Made by a program: the position numbers and the translations under genes
Shown: one piece after another, positions 38,201-47,064 of the stretch
Layout of the letters: every line of letters begins with the position of its first letter
Position numbering within the stretch: position 1 is the first letter of the stretch
The notes under the pieces: model-generated
Database searches by the model: none
What the model was told of the DNA's origin: nothing
Seen by the model: only the letters and a program-made list of their open reading frames with translations
Source of the DNA: Microbulbifer guangxiensis
GTDB taxonomy: Bacteria > Pseudomonadota > Gammaproteobacteria > Pseudomonadales > Cellvibrionaceae
Assembly (NCBI RefSeq): GCF_021729075.1
Contig: NZ_JAJSAQ010000003.1
Location: 541,820 to 605,819, forward strand
Direction: 5' to 3'
Length of the DNA: 64,000 nt

Positions 38201-39631
38201 ATGGATGCACCGACACTGGAGCCCAAGATGGCGACTGATCAAGATTCCAGCCCTGCCAGCGCTCTCAACGCACCTGCCCTGGTGGCCGGCCTGCGCACTT
38301 ATTTTCGCAGTGGCACGACGGGAGAACTGGGCTGGCGCCGCCATCAGCTGTCGCAGTTGCGCAAGATGGTGATGGAGAATGAGCAGCGCTTTATCGACGC
38401 CCTGAAGAGTGATCTCAACAAGGCGCCGCAGGAAGGGTTCATGACCGAGATCTCGGCGGTTGTCGGGGATATCGACCATGCGCTCAAACACCTGAAGCGT
38501 TGGGTGCGGCCCCGCCGTGTCTCCACCCCGGTGGTTGCCCAGCCGGGCAAAAGCTATATCCTGCCGGAGCCGCTGGGCGTTGTCCTGATTATCGGCGCCT
38601 GGAATTACCCGCTGCAGTTGAGCCTCGCTCCACTGGTGCCGGCGATTGCCGCCGGTAACTGCGCGGTCGTCAAGCCATCGGAGCTGTCGCCCGCCACTTC
38701 GGCCTTGATTGCGGAGCTGATGCCTCGCTATCTCGACAGTGACGCTTTCGCCTGTGTCGAAGGTGCCGTCGAGGAAACCACCGCGCTGCTGGAACAGCGC
38801 TGGGACCATATTCTCTACACCGGGGGTGGTCATGTGGGCCGCATCGTCATGTCTGCCGCCGCAAAACACCTGACACCGGTGACTCTGGAGCTGGGCGGCA
38901 AGAGCCCCTGTGTCGTCGCCGACGATGCCGATATCGAGGTCACCGCCAGACGCATTGCCTGGGGCAAGTTCACCAATGCCGGCCAGACCTGCATCGCGCC
39001 GGATTATCTGCTCTGTACCCGCGCTACCGCGGAACGGCTGCTGCCGGCGATCGAGAAGTCGGTACGTGAGATGTTTGGCGAGAATCCGCGCGAGTCCGCC
39101 GACTACGGTCGCATCGTCAACGAGCGGCACGCCCGTCGCCTTGCCGGATACCTGGGAGAAGGTGAAGTGCTTTGGGGCGGTGAAGCGGATCCGGAAAACC
39201 GCTACGTGGCCCCGACACTGGTGCGCAATCCCGGCCCGGAGGCGCCGGTAATGCAGGAGGAGATCTTCGGCCCCATCCTGCCAGTGGTGGAGCTGGACGA
39301 TTTCGGCCGTGTAGAGGAATTCATCAACGAGCGGGACAAGCCGCTGGCACTGTACATATTCACCCGCGACCAGGCCACTGCGGACCGGATCCTGCGCCGC
39401 TGCAGCTCCGGTAATGCCTGCGTCAATGACTGCATGATGTTCATGGCCGCGCACGATCTGCCCTTTGGCGGGGTCGGTCCCAGCGGCATGGGTGCCTATC
39501 ACGGCGAGCATGGCTTCAAGACGTTCAGTCACTACAGGGCGGTCATGGAGCGCAAGTACATGCTCGACCTGAATGTACGTTACGCGCCTTTCAATAAACT
39601 GAAGTTCAAGTTGCTGCGCTGGCTGCGCTGA
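38201..39631 (+). CDS. aldehyde dehydrogenase, class-3 type
   Basis: A 476-residue NAD(P)-dependent aldehyde dehydrogenase. The cofactor motif GAWNYPLQLSLAP (about 128), the glutamate in TLELGGKSPCVV (about 228) and the catalytic cysteine in NAGQTCIAPDYLL (about 262) are intact. EEIFGPILPV and LPFGGVGPSGMGAYHGEHGF are class-3 motifs seen in fatty or aromatic aldehyde dehydrogenases. The C-terminus YAPFNKLKFKLLRWLR is basic and amphipathic and could bind the membrane, as in long-chain aldehyde dehydrogenases. Coniferyl aldehyde dehydrogenases are also close relatives. A separate ATG (38228) nine codons later is possible. Confidence 0.9.
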   Translation: MDAPTLEPKMATDQDSSPASALNAPALVAGLRTYFRSGTTGELGWRRHQLSQLRKMVMENEQRFIDALKSDLNKAPQEGFMTEISAVVGDIDHALKHLKRWVRPRRVSTPVVAQPGKSYILPEPLGVVLIIGAWNYPLQLSLAPLVPAIAAGNCAVVKPSELSPATSALIAELMPRYLDSDAFACVEGAVEETTALLEQRWDHILYTGGGHVGRIVMSAAAKHLTPVTLELGGKSPCVVADDADIEVTARRIAWGKFTNAGQTCIAPDYLLCTRATAERLLPAIEKSVREMFGENPRESADYGRIVNERHARRLAGYLGEGEVLWGGEADPENRYVAPTLVRNPGPEAPVMQEEIFGPILPVVELDDFGRVEEFINERDKPLALYIFTRDQATADRILRRCSSGNACVNDCMMFMAAHDLPFGGVGPSGMGAYHGEHGFKTFSHYRAVMERKYMLDLNVRYAPFNKLKFKLLRWLR

Positions 39632-39676
39632 GCGGCACACACGGCTTCGGGGCCCGGCCGGGAGGTCGGGCTCACG

Positions 39677-40699
39677 GTGTCCCCCTACAAGGTTTGCTTC
39701 GCCCCCATGCTCAATGAAACGCCCGATCTCCCCACAAGCGCCGAGGTGTTTACCGCCGCGCAGACCATCGCCGGACAGGTGCATACCACGCCGCTGATCA
39801 GCAGTCACCAGCTGAATACGCTGACTGGCGCCAGCCTGCATTTCAAGTGTGAACACCTGCAGAAAGTCGGGGCGTTCAAGGCCCGCGGTGCCTGCAATGC
39901 CCTGGCACAGCTGCCTGCGGGCACTCACCTTGTTGCCACACACTCCTCCGGCAATCACGGTGCTGCACTGGCCTGGGCGGCGGGGCAGGCGGGCCTCCAG
40001 TGCCGGGTGGTGATGCCGGAGACTGCGCCCCTGGCCAAGCGGGTCGCTGTCGCCAGCTATGGTGCGGAAATCATTTTGTGCGGGCCGACCCTGGCGGATC
40101 GCGAAAACACCCTGGCCAGACTGGTGGCGGAGACCGGTGCGCATGTCGTGCCCCCATTTGATGACCGGCGCATCATTGCCGGACAGGGAACCGTGGCGCT
40201 CGAAATCATGCAGCAGTCCCGCGACGCGGGCTTCACACCCGATATCATCATCGCTCCGGTGGGCGGAGGCGGACTGCTGGCCGGGATTGGCCTGGCCATG
40301 GCGGCCCTGGCGCCGGGGACGGTGGTTCTCGGGGCCGAGCCCGCGGGTGCGGACGACGCCCAGCGTTCGCTGCGCAGCGGCCAGCTGGTGACCAGCCAGC
40401 AACCGGAAACCATTGCCGATGGGCTGCGCACTACTCTCGGGCAGCGCAACTTCGACGTGATCCGCGAGACGGTTCGCGATATCGTTACGGTCTCTGAGGC
40501 TGGCATCGTCGAAGCAATGGAGTTGCTGTGGACCCGCACCAAGCAGCTGGTGGAGCCCTCGGCTGCAGTGGGGCTGGCGGCAGTGCTCGAGCACGGTGCG
40601 CGCTTCCGCAACAAGCAGGTCGCCGTTGTGCTTACCGGCGGCAACATGGATCTGGACAGGGCCTGCAACCTGTTCAGCAGCAGGGAGAAGACCGCATGA
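39677..40699 (+). CDS. PLP-dependent threonine/serine dehydratase or serine racemase-like enzyme
   Basis: A fold-type II PLP enzyme of 340 residues. The Schiff-base lysine is in KVGAFKARGACNAL (about 70), the serine-asparagine loop in ATHSSGNHGAALAWAAG (about 97) and the phosphate cradle in APVGGGGLLAGIG (about 195). PSAAVGLAAVL near the end is typical of catabolic threonine ammonia-lyases and serine racemases. No ACT regulatory domain, so it is not the biosynthetic IlvA form. The start may be GTG 39677 or ATG 39707 (MLNETPDLP). Stop overlaps the next gene by 4 bp. Confidence 0.88.
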   Translation: MSPYKVCFAPMLNETPDLPTSAEVFTAAQTIAGQVHTTPLISSHQLNTLTGASLHFKCEHLQKVGAFKARGACNALAQLPAGTHLVATHSSGNHGAALAWAAGQAGLQCRVVMPETAPLAKRVAVASYGAEIILCGPTLADRENTLARLVAETGAHVVPPFDDRRIIAGQGTVALEIMQQSRDAGFTPDIIIAPVGGGGLLAGIGLAMAALAPGTVVLGAEPAGADDAQRSLRSGQLVTSQQPETIADGLRTTLGQRNFDVIRETVRDIVTVSEAGIVEAMELLWTRTKQLVEPSAAVGLAAVLEHGARFRNKQVAVVLTGGNMDLDRACNLFSSREKTA

Positions 40700-41286
40700 A
40701 CCCGTTTCTACCCGCCCACACCGGACCGGCTCTGGCCACCCGCTGGGCTGCTAAACTGGTGGCAACCATAATACTGACGGTATTTGCCTCCATGTCCTCC
40801 GCCCAGGAATTCACGCTCACTTCTGACACCCTCAAGGCCGGCGAACGGATGCCCATGGAGCACGTCTACAGTGGCTGCGGCGGTGAAAATGTCTCACCCG
40901 CCCTGAGCTGGAGCGGCGCACCGGAAGGCACAAAGAGCTTTGCCCTGATGGTCTATGACCCCGATGCGCCAACCGGCAGCGGCTGGTGGCACTGGGTGCT
41001 GTTCAATATCCCCGCTGACCGGGACAGCCTGCCCGCCGGCGCCGGTGAGCCGAAAAATGGCCTGATTCCGGAAGCGACCCAGGTGCGCAATGATTACGGC
41101 AGCCCGGGTTATGGCGGTGCCTGCCCACCGAAGGGGCACGGCGACCACCGCTACCAGTTCCGCCTGGTTGCTCTGGGTGTGGAAGAGCTTCCCCTCGATG
41201 AAAATGCCACGCCTGCACAGGTGGGTTTCAACGTGAATGCCAATAAGCTGGCCGAAGCCCAGCTGGAAGTGCTCTGGGGGCATTGA
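40696..41286 (+). CDS. YbhB/YbcL family (Raf-kinase-inhibitor-like) protein, exported
   Basis: A 196-residue PEBP-fold protein with a signal peptide (LVATIILTVFASMSSAQEF), unlike the cytoplasmic E. coli YbhB. Ligand-pocket motifs are conserved: SPALSWSGAPEGTKSFALMVYDPDAP (DPDxP motif, about 85) and GYGGACPPKGHGDHRYQFRLVAL (GxxPP...H, about 140). The family is thought to bind phospholipids or phosphate groups; the bacterial role is unclear. ATG overlaps the dehydratase stop, so the two are probably co-translated. Confidence 0.9.
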   Translation: MNPFLPAHTGPALATRWAAKLVATIILTVFASMSSAQEFTLTSDTLKAGERMPMEHVYSGCGGENVSPALSWSGAPEGTKSFALMVYDPDAPTGSGWWHWVLFNIPADRDSLPAGAGEPKNGLIPEATQVRNDYGSPGYGGACPPKGHGDHRYQFRLVALGVEELPLDENATPAQVGFNVNANKLAEAQLEVLWGH

Positions 41287-41340
41287 TCGCCACCGGCCAT
41301 TGCACTGCCAACTAAATCTATAAAAGGACAGTAAAGCGGC

Positions 41341-42696
41341 ATGCAGGAACAGAGACTCTCCTGGGCAGAGGCGGCCAAGGTCTACCTGAAGCCTCGCGTC
41401 ATTGCGATGTTTTTCCTCGGCTTTTCCGCCGGGTTGCCCTTCCTGCTGGTGTTCTCGACCCTCGCCGCTTGGCTCACGGATTACGGCGTCAGCCGCACCA
41501 CGATCGGCTTCTTCGCCCTGGTGGGGCTCACCTATTCGATCAAGTTTGCCTGGGCGCCGGTCATCGACCACCTGCGTATTCCATTGTTCACCCGCTGGCT
41601 GGGGAAACGGCGTAGCTGGATGCTCGTTTCACAGTCGGGGATTGCCCTCGGCCTGCTTTTTCTGGCCAATATCAACCCCCAGCTCGCGTTGACCAAAATT
41701 GCAATCGTGTGTGTGGTGATCGCATTTTGCGCGGCTTCCCAGGACGTTGTTGTCGACGCCTTTCGCATTGAGGCAGTCGATAAAGAGTTTCAGGGAGCGA
41801 TGGCAGCCAATTATGTCTTTGGCTACCGGGTGGCGTTGCTGGTGGCCGGTGGCGGGGCGCTGTACATTGCCGACATCACTGACTGGTCCACCTCATACCT
41901 GAGCATGGCGATGTTGATGGGGGTGGGCATCATCACCACGCTGCTGATTGCCGAACCCGATCACAACAAGGCATCAGAGTCTGCGAAGCCTTTTGAGCGC
42001 ACCTGGATTGAGCGTATTCTCGGGCCGGGTCAACACGGCGGCCTGAAAGAGTGGTTTGTGAAGGCTGTGGCCTGCCCGTTCATTGATTTTTTCCAGCGCA
42101 ATGGCCGCTTTGCACTGATCCTGCTGTTGCTGATCGGTATCTATCGCATCAGTGATCTGGCCATGGGAGTCATGGCCAATCCCTTTTACCTGGACCTCGG
42201 CTTTACAAAAACGGACATCTTCCAGATTGTGAAAGTGTTCGGTTTTTTCTTTTCTATTCTCGGGGCCTATCTCGGTGGACTACTCGTGGTCCACTACGGG
42301 ATCTTGCGTCCGCTGATTCTCGGTGCGGTGATGGTCGCGGCCACCAACCTTCTTTTCGCGCACATGGCCCAGATAGGGCCCGAGAAAAGCTGGCTGGCGA
42401 TCCTGATCAGCGCCGACAACATCAGCGCCGGGATCTCCAATACCGTGTTCATCGCCTACCTGTCGAGTTTGGTCAATCAGGAGTACACGGCCACGCAGTA
42501 TGCGTTGTTCAGCTCGCTAATGACCCTCCCCGGCAAGTTCATCAGCGCATTCTCGGGAATCGTGGTGGATACCCAGGGGTACTCCATGTTCTTCATCTAC
42601 GCCGCCATTCTCGGAATTCCGGCGATCCTGCTGGCGATTTATGTCTGGTGGCGCGACCGTCGCAAGGCTGCCGAGGCCGAGCCGGCCCCAGGTTAA
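41341..42696 (+). CDS. ampG: muropeptide permease AmpG (MFS)
   Basis: This 451-residue major-facilitator transporter imports GlcNAc-anhydro-muropeptides from the periplasm, feeding AmpD. The N-terminus (VIAMFFLGFSAGLPFLLVFSTLAAWLTDYGVSRTTIGFFALVG) carries the AmpG-specific first two helices. KFAWAPVIDHLRIP and GKRRSWMLVSQ follow, and VVVDAFRIEAVDKEFQGAM marks helices 4-5. Twelve membrane segments are apparent. It lies 3.3 kb from ampDE, separated by unrelated genes. GGACAG precedes the ATG at about nine bases. Convergent with the ATL gene, 13 bp apart. Confidence 0.94.
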   Translation: MQEQRLSWAEAAKVYLKPRVIAMFFLGFSAGLPFLLVFSTLAAWLTDYGVSRTTIGFFALVGLTYSIKFAWAPVIDHLRIPLFTRWLGKRRSWMLVSQSGIALGLLFLANINPQLALTKIAIVCVVIAFCAASQDVVVDAFRIEAVDKEFQGAMAANYVFGYRVALLVAGGGALYIADITDWSTSYLSMAMLMGVGIITTLLIAEPDHNKASESAKPFERTWIERILGPGQHGGLKEWFVKAVACPFIDFFQRNGRFALILLLLIGIYRISDLAMGVMANPFYLDLGFTKTDIFQIVKVFGFFFSILGAYLGGLLVVHYGILRPLILGAVMVAATNLLFAHMAQIGPEKSWLAILISADNISAGISNTVFIAYLSSLVNQEYTATQYALFSSLMTLPGKFISAFSGIVVDTQGYSMFFIYAAILGIPAILLAIYVWWRDRRKAAEAEPAPG

Positions 42697-42709
42697 TAGC
42701 GGCCGCGAT

Positions 42710-43000
42710 TCAGGGTCGCCAGCGGAATCGCGCTAAATCGACGCGTCCGCCGATGGCGATCACCCCCTCCTGTGCCAGCCTCTCCCGCTGTCTCTGGGCG
42801 GCAGGCTCCGGCAATGAGATACGACCGCTGGCGTTGATGACGCGGTGCCAGGGCAGGGTGGTGTCAGCCGGCAGCTGGCGCAACGCCTGACCGGCGCGGC
42901 GCGCTGCCCGTGGATAGCCGGCCATCTCGGCCAGGTCGCCATAGGTGATCACGCGCCCGGCGGGTATCTTTGCCAATACCAGGTAGATAGCCGCCTGCAT
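42710..43000 (-). CDS. alkyltransferase-like (ATL) DNA-binding protein
   Basis: A protein of about 96 residues in the MGMT family. It keeps the helix-turn-helix (IPAGRVITYGDLAEMAGYPRAARRAGQALR) and the active-site region, but PCHR is replaced by PWHRV, so the alkyl-accepting cysteine is tryptophan. ATL proteins bind O6-alkylguanine and hand the lesion to nucleotide excision repair instead of reversing it. The start is uncertain: ATG 43000 gives the canonical length but lacks a spaced ribosome binding site; in-frame GTGs at 43039 and 43054 are alternatives. A longer open frame to 43204 is not protein-like. Confidence 0.85.
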   Translation of the reverse strand: MQAAIYLVLAKIPAGRVITYGDLAEMAGYPRAARRAGQALRQLPADTTLPWHRVINASGRISLPEPAAQRQRERLAQEGVIAIGGRVDLARFRWRP

Positions 43001-43213
43001 GGGGCTGTTCGGCGCAGTTTGTCCCTTTTTGTCTGGCACTGGCTTTCTGGTCACACTCAAATCGACTCTTTCCGGCTCCGTTGGAGCTTGTTCACGCTTG
43101 CCCGGCCCTGCAAGAGCGGGTGCGAGTGTGGCATCATTGCATTCCTGTTGTCCCGGGTCATCCTGGCCTGGACCTACCGCGGTACATAACTCCCTACAAA
43201 CCAAGGTTTTCCT

Positions 43214-44245
43214 GTGCTTTCAGTTGTACGCCCATTCTTGTCCCTCGCTCTCTCAGGTCTGCTGCTCACCGCGCTACCAGCTTATGCCGGTGTGCTGACG
43301 CTGAACAACGGTGACCGTGTCTACGGCAACCTGGTCGTGGTCGAGAGGGACCACGTGGTATGGAAGTCGGAAAATTTTGGCGAGATCCGGGTGGAAAAGT
43401 CCAAGGTGCTCTCCCTGGATACGGATGTCGATCTCAAGATCGCCGGACGCGATGGCCCCTGTGCACTGGCGGGCCACCGTCGCGAGCAGTGGGAGCTCTA
43501 CTGTGAAGAGGGTGAGGGCTGGGTGATGGATTTCCCCGCCATCGACCGCGCCGAGCCCTATGTGAATTTCGTCGGTAACCCGGTGGTGTTCCACGGCAAT
43601 GTCAACGCCGGCGGTGTATTCGAAACCGGTAACCGCGAGCGGGAGGACCTCGATGTCAACGTCAACCTGGATGTGCGCAGCGGCGATTTTCACCACCTGA
43701 TCAAGGCCCTGTACCAGAACGACAGCGGGCCCGAGGTGGACTCACTGGAGAAATACCAGCTCGCCTACAACCTGCGCTGGATCTTCTCCGAGAAATGGTT
43801 CGCCGCCGGCAACACCGCCGTCGAGAGGGAAGAGGCCCGGAACCTGGACCTCGGTACCACCTACGGTCTCGGTCTCGGTTACCTGTTCTTCGATACCGAT
43901 AAGGCCACCCTCTCCCTGCAGGGCGGTGTGAACAGCCTGCAGGAGCAGTTCATCGACGACGCCCTGAGCGAGGGTCAGGATGAGCGCTATGCGGCCGCCC
44001 GTACCGCTCTGAACTACCGCTACAAATTCGATCTGGGGCCGGAGATCTACTTCGACCACGAATTACTGCAGTCCGTGAACAACGGTGAGGACTACCAGAC
44101 CAATGCCAGGCTGGGCGTCCGCACCCCGCTGGTAAAAGGCATTCTCATGGAGATCGCCTATCACTGGCTGTACGACAATACGCCCTCCCTGGAGAGCGAG
44201 AAGGAAGATACTAAGCTGACCGTCGGTGTCGGCTACCAGTGGTGA
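43214..44245 (+). CDS. DUF481 outer-membrane beta-barrel protein (YdiY-like)
   Basis: A 343-residue exported protein with signal peptide (FLSLALSGLLLTALPAYAG). A short N-terminal domain (LTLNNGDRVYGNLVVVERDHVVWKSENFGEIRVEKSKV) resembles the LSm/SH3-like element of this family. About 220 residues of amphipathic beta-strands follow, ending in an aromatic residue (LTVGVGYQW), the outer-membrane insertion signal. DUF481 proteins such as YdiY are salt- or acid-induced porin-like barrels of unknown transport role. GTG start with AAGG about 8 bases upstream. Confidence 0.88.
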   Translation: MLSVVRPFLSLALSGLLLTALPAYAGVLTLNNGDRVYGNLVVVERDHVVWKSENFGEIRVEKSKVLSLDTDVDLKIAGRDGPCALAGHRREQWELYCEEGEGWVMDFPAIDRAEPYVNFVGNPVVFHGNVNAGGVFETGNREREDLDVNVNLDVRSGDFHHLIKALYQNDSGPEVDSLEKYQLAYNLRWIFSEKWFAAGNTAVEREEARNLDLGTTYGLGLGYLFFDTDKATLSLQGGVNSLQEQFIDDALSEGQDERYAAARTALNYRYKFDLGPEIYFDHELLQSVNNGEDYQTNARLGVRTPLVKGILMEIAYHWLYDNTPSLESEKEDTKLTVGVGYQW

Positions 44246-44271
44246 TCTGAGAACAATAAGAGAGACAGAAG

Positions 44272-45033
44272 ATGAATATTGCAGGAAAAGTAGTTGCCAT
44301 CACCGGTGCCGGGCAGGGTCTGGGCCGGGCCATGGCCACCTATCTGGCAGAGCGCGGTGCGCGCCTGGCTCTGCTGGACGTCAACGAAGAGGGGCTGCAG
44401 GAATCCATTGCCCAGTGTGAGGCTAAAGGTGCTGAAGCTCGCAGCTACAAGGTGAACGTGGCCAGCGAGGACGAGGTGGACACCGTGTTCGCCAGGGTTG
44501 CCGAAGACTTTGGCGGCCTGCATGTACTGGTCAACAACGCTGGCATCATGCGCGATGGCATGCTGCTGAAAGTAAAAGAGGGCAAGGTCACCGAGCGGAT
44601 GTCGCTGGCACAGTGGCAGTCGGTGATCGACGTCAACCTGACCGGCGTCTTCCTGTGTGGCCGTGCAGCGGCTGCGATCATGGCGGAGAGCGGCGAGGGC
44701 GGTGTGATGGTGAACATCTCCAGTGTGTCCCGCGCTGGCAACATGGGCCAGACCAACTATTCCGCCAGCAAGGCCGGTGTCGCCACCATGACCGTGACCT
44801 GGGCCCGCGAACTGGCCCGCTACGGTATCCGTGTGGCCGCTATCGCGCCGGGCTTTATCGGTACCGACATGGTGGCACAGATGCGCCCGGAAATTCTCGA
44901 GGGTCTGCTCAAGCAGGTACCACTGCGTCGCCTCGGCGAGCAGGAGGAGATCGCCTCCACCGTGGCCTTCATTGTTGAGAATGATTACCTCACCGGTCGC
45001 GTACTGGAAATTGACGGCGGCGCAAGGATTTAA
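44272..45033 (+). CDS. short-chain dehydrogenase/reductase (FabG-like)
   Basis: A 253-residue classical SDR. The cofactor loop is [14 protein letters not shown], the second motif NNAGIM, and the catalytic Ser/Tyr/Lys lie in [35 protein letters not shown] and the C-terminal [14 protein letters not shown] fit 3-oxoacyl-ACP reductases. It is outside a fatty-acid synthesis cluster, so the substrate is open (oxoacyl-ACP or an acetoacetyl-CoA-type compound). AGACAG precedes the ATG. Last gene before a 740-bp repeat region. Confidence 0.92.
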   Translation: MNIAGKVVAITGAGQGLGRAMATYLAERGARLALLDVNEEGLQESIAQCEAKGAEARSYKVNVASEDEVDTVFARVAEDFGGLHVLVNNAGIMRDGMLLKVKEGKVTERMSLAQWQSVIDVNLTGVFLCGRAAAAIMAESGEGGVMVNISSVSRAGNMGQTNYSASKAGVATMTVTWARELARYGIRVAAIAPGFIGTDMVAQMRPEILEGLLKQVPLRRLGEQEEIASTVAFIVENDYLTGRVLEIDGGARI

Positions 45034-45121
45034 CTTCTCCGCTGCAGTGGTGGCTGGTTGCCACTACTGACTACCCGGTCTGGTTGCTGCAGGCCATCCC
45101 AGCTCCAGCGCCGAAACACTG

Positions 45122-45145
45122 GACCCCGGCCTTCGCCGGGGTGAC
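45122..45145. repeat. REP-like palindrome
   Basis: CCCCGGC-cttc-GCCGGGG flanked by GA/TGAC, a perfect 7-bp stem with a tetraloop, about 90 bp after the SDR stop. This is the common GTCACCCCGGCGAAGGCCGGGG-type intergenic repeat of proteobacteria; it may also end SDR transcription. Confidence 0.7.
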
Positions 45146-45170
45146 GATCGTGGGGTTCCGGGTGACGGCG

Positions 45171-45349
45171 CTCAGTTGGTTGATGACTCTTAGTTGGCTG
45201 ATGGCTCTCAGTTGGCTGACGGCCTCGGTTGGTTGACGGTACTCAGTTGGCTGACGGCTGTCAGTAGGTTAACGGTTCTCAGTTGGCCGAGAGCGCGCAG
45301 TTGGTTAACGGCTCTCAGTTGGCTGACGGCTCTCAATTGGGTGACGCCA
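45171..45349. repeat. 18-bp tandem repeat, ten units
   Basis: Ten consecutive degenerate units with consensus CTCAGTTGGCTGACGGCT, one of them 17 bp. Several are identical; others differ at 1-5 positions. On the minus strand a frame reads the repeat as a six-residue motif (QLRAVS/N), but it has no start signal of note. I treat it as a minisatellite. Confidence 0.85.
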
Positions 45350-45429
45350 GTTGTCCGTTGAGGTGATGAACGTCGATTGCCGGGGCGGCCAGAGTTACCC
45401 GCCGGGCATTGAATCCAATCCACCAGCTA

Positions 45430-45790
45430 GAGAGCCCGACCCCCGTCATGCCGGCGCAGGCCGGCATCCAGTTTTGTCCGCGCCTCAGGATACCCGACCC
45501 CCGTCATGCCGGCGCAGGCCGGCATCCAGTTTTGTCCGCGCCTCACGATACCCGACCCTCGTCATGCCGGCGCAGGCCGGCATCCAGTTTTGTCCGCGCC
45601 TCAGGATACCCGACCCTCGTCATGCCGGCGCAGGCCGGCATCCAGTCTTGCCCCGTGCCTCAGGATACCCGCACCTCGTCATGCCGGCGCAGGCCGGCAT
45701 CCGGTCTTGCCCTGTGCCTCAGGATACCCGACCCCCGTCATGCCGGCGCAGGCCGGCATCCAGTTTTGCCCGTGCCTCAGGATACCCGCA
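45430..45790. repeat. array of six REP-like units, 58-59 bp each, ending inside cfa
   Basis: Each unit holds a perfect palindrome ATGCCGGC-gcag-GCCGGCAT, beginning at 45448, 45506, 45564, 45622, 45681 and 45740. A nearly constant spacer follows, running through CAGGATACCCG. That spacer end is also the 3' end of cfa (stop at 45777-45779). The spacers are almost identical, so this is not a CRISPR. Translations such as MPAQAGIQ from this repeat type are widespread artefacts. Confidence 0.85.
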
Positions 45791-46925
45791 CCACGCCGCC
45801 GGGCCGCCGGTCCGACAACAGCCATTGCCAGAGCTGGATGTGCCGTGCGCGGAAGGCACCGGCGCAGGAGAGCAGGTAATAGCGCCACATGCGGTAAAAA
45901 CGCTGGCCGTACTGCCCGGCAAACCTTTCCCAGTGTTTTTCGAAATTGTGGTGCCAGGCCATCAGGGTCTTGTCATAGTCGCTGCCGAAATTGTGCAGGT
46001 CTTCGCACACCAGCAGGCTGTCAGCCGCGTCGCCGATCTGTCCCGCCGAAGGCAGTTCGCCGTTGGGGAAAATGTACTTTTCGATCCAAGGATCGGTGGC
46101 TGAGTGCCGCTGGTTCTTGCCAATGGTATGCAGCAGCAACAGGCCATCCGGTCTGAGGCAGCGTTTGGCCACCTGCATGAACGTGCGGTGGTTCCTGTGC
46201 CCGACATGTTCGAACATGCCCACGCTGGCGATGCGGTCGAAACGCTGATCCAGGTTGCGGTAGTCCTGCAGGTATACAGTGATGGGCAGGTGGCCAAAGT
46301 TGGCCTCGATGTAGGCGGATTGCTCTTTGGAGACGGTCACACCCACGCATTCCACTCCGTAGTGCTCCGCGGCAAAGCTCACCAGGCTGCCCCAGCCACA
46401 GCCGATATCCAGCAGGCGCATGCCAGGCTGCAGGCCCAGTTTGCGACAGATCAGGTCCAGCTTCGCTGCCTGCGCGTCTTCCAGGTTGCCGGCGTCTTTC
46501 CAGTAACCACAGCTGTAGGTGAGGCGGCTGTCCAGCATGGCCTTGTAGAAATCGTTGCCGAGGTCGTAGTGGCGTTCACCGACCTCGAAAGCGCGACCGC
46601 GGCTCTGCCGGTTGACCAGGTAGCTGCGCAGGATACGCAGGCCGTTGCGCCAGGAGCGGATATGGGAGGTGAGATCGGTGCGCAGGAGCCGGTGGAAGAA
46701 CTGGTCCAGCGCCGGCACATCCCAGTCGCCGCGCGTATAGGTTTCGCCGAGCCCCAGGCTCTGCCGGGCGACGATCTCATCCAGCGCGCCGCGCCGGTGC
46801 AGGCGCATGTCCCAGGGACGGTCGCCGTTGATACGGATATCCGCTTCCGCAAGGAGCTCATCCAGCAGGTGCTGGCCCCGGGGCGTGGTTGGTGCTGCCA
46901 TTGATTGCTGCTGCTCACTTCCCAT
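45777..46925 (-). CDS. cfa: cyclopropane-fatty-acyl-phospholipid synthase
   Basis: This 382-residue SAM-dependent enzyme adds a methylene bridge to unsaturated acyl chains of membrane lipids, usually on entry to stationary phase. The SAM site is MRLLDIGCGWGSLVSFAAEHYGVECVGVTVS (about 165). HYDLGNDFYKAMLDSRLTYSCGYW (about 115) and ASVGMFEHVGHRNHRTFM (about 232) are family hallmarks, the Cys in YSCGYW being conserved. I place the start at 46925 because AGGGAGG lies six bases upstream; an in-frame start 16 codons earlier lacks this. The last four codons coincide with the REP array unit. Confidence 0.94.
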   Translation of the reverse strand: MGSEQQQSMAAPTTPRGQHLLDELLAEADIRINGDRPWDMRLHRRGALDEIVARQSLGLGETYTRGDWDVPALDQFFHRLLRTDLTSHIRSWRNGLRILRSYLVNRQSRGRAFEVGERHYDLGNDFYKAMLDSRLTYSCGYWKDAGNLEDAQAAKLDLICRKLGLQPGMRLLDIGCGWGSLVSFAAEHYGVECVGVTVSKEQSAYIEANFGHLPITVYLQDYRNLDQRFDRIASVGMFEHVGHRNHRTFMQVAKRCLRPDGLLLLHTIGKNQRHSATDPWIEKYIFPNGELPSAGQIGDAADSLLVCEDLHNFGSDYDKTLMAWHHNFEKHWERFAGQYGQRFYRMWRYYLLSCAGAFRARHIQLWQWLLSDRRPGGVVRVS

Positions 46926-47064
46926 GGAAGCCTCCCTTGAGCACTCGGTGAGTGGGCCCTGGAGGCCTGCCACCGGCCGAAGTCCGTTTGCCAGGTCACT
47001 TCATTTAGTACAGCATTGCCCAAAATACCGACTTTCACCAAAACCAACAACTGGGACCCCCTTC

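Noticed and set aside
38150..40594. 814-codon open frame antisense to aldehyde dehydrogenase and dehydratase
   Set aside because: Shadow of two conserved genes; composition is not protein-like.
45430..45790. CRISPR-like array
   Set aside because: Regular 58-59-bp spacing is present, but the segments between palindromes are almost identical, not unique spacers, and no cas gene is nearby.
45351..46156. Open frames of 150-250 codons across the REP array (MPAQAGIQ-type peptides)
   Set aside because: These are translations of the palindromic repeat, seen in many unrelated genomes as spurious proteins.
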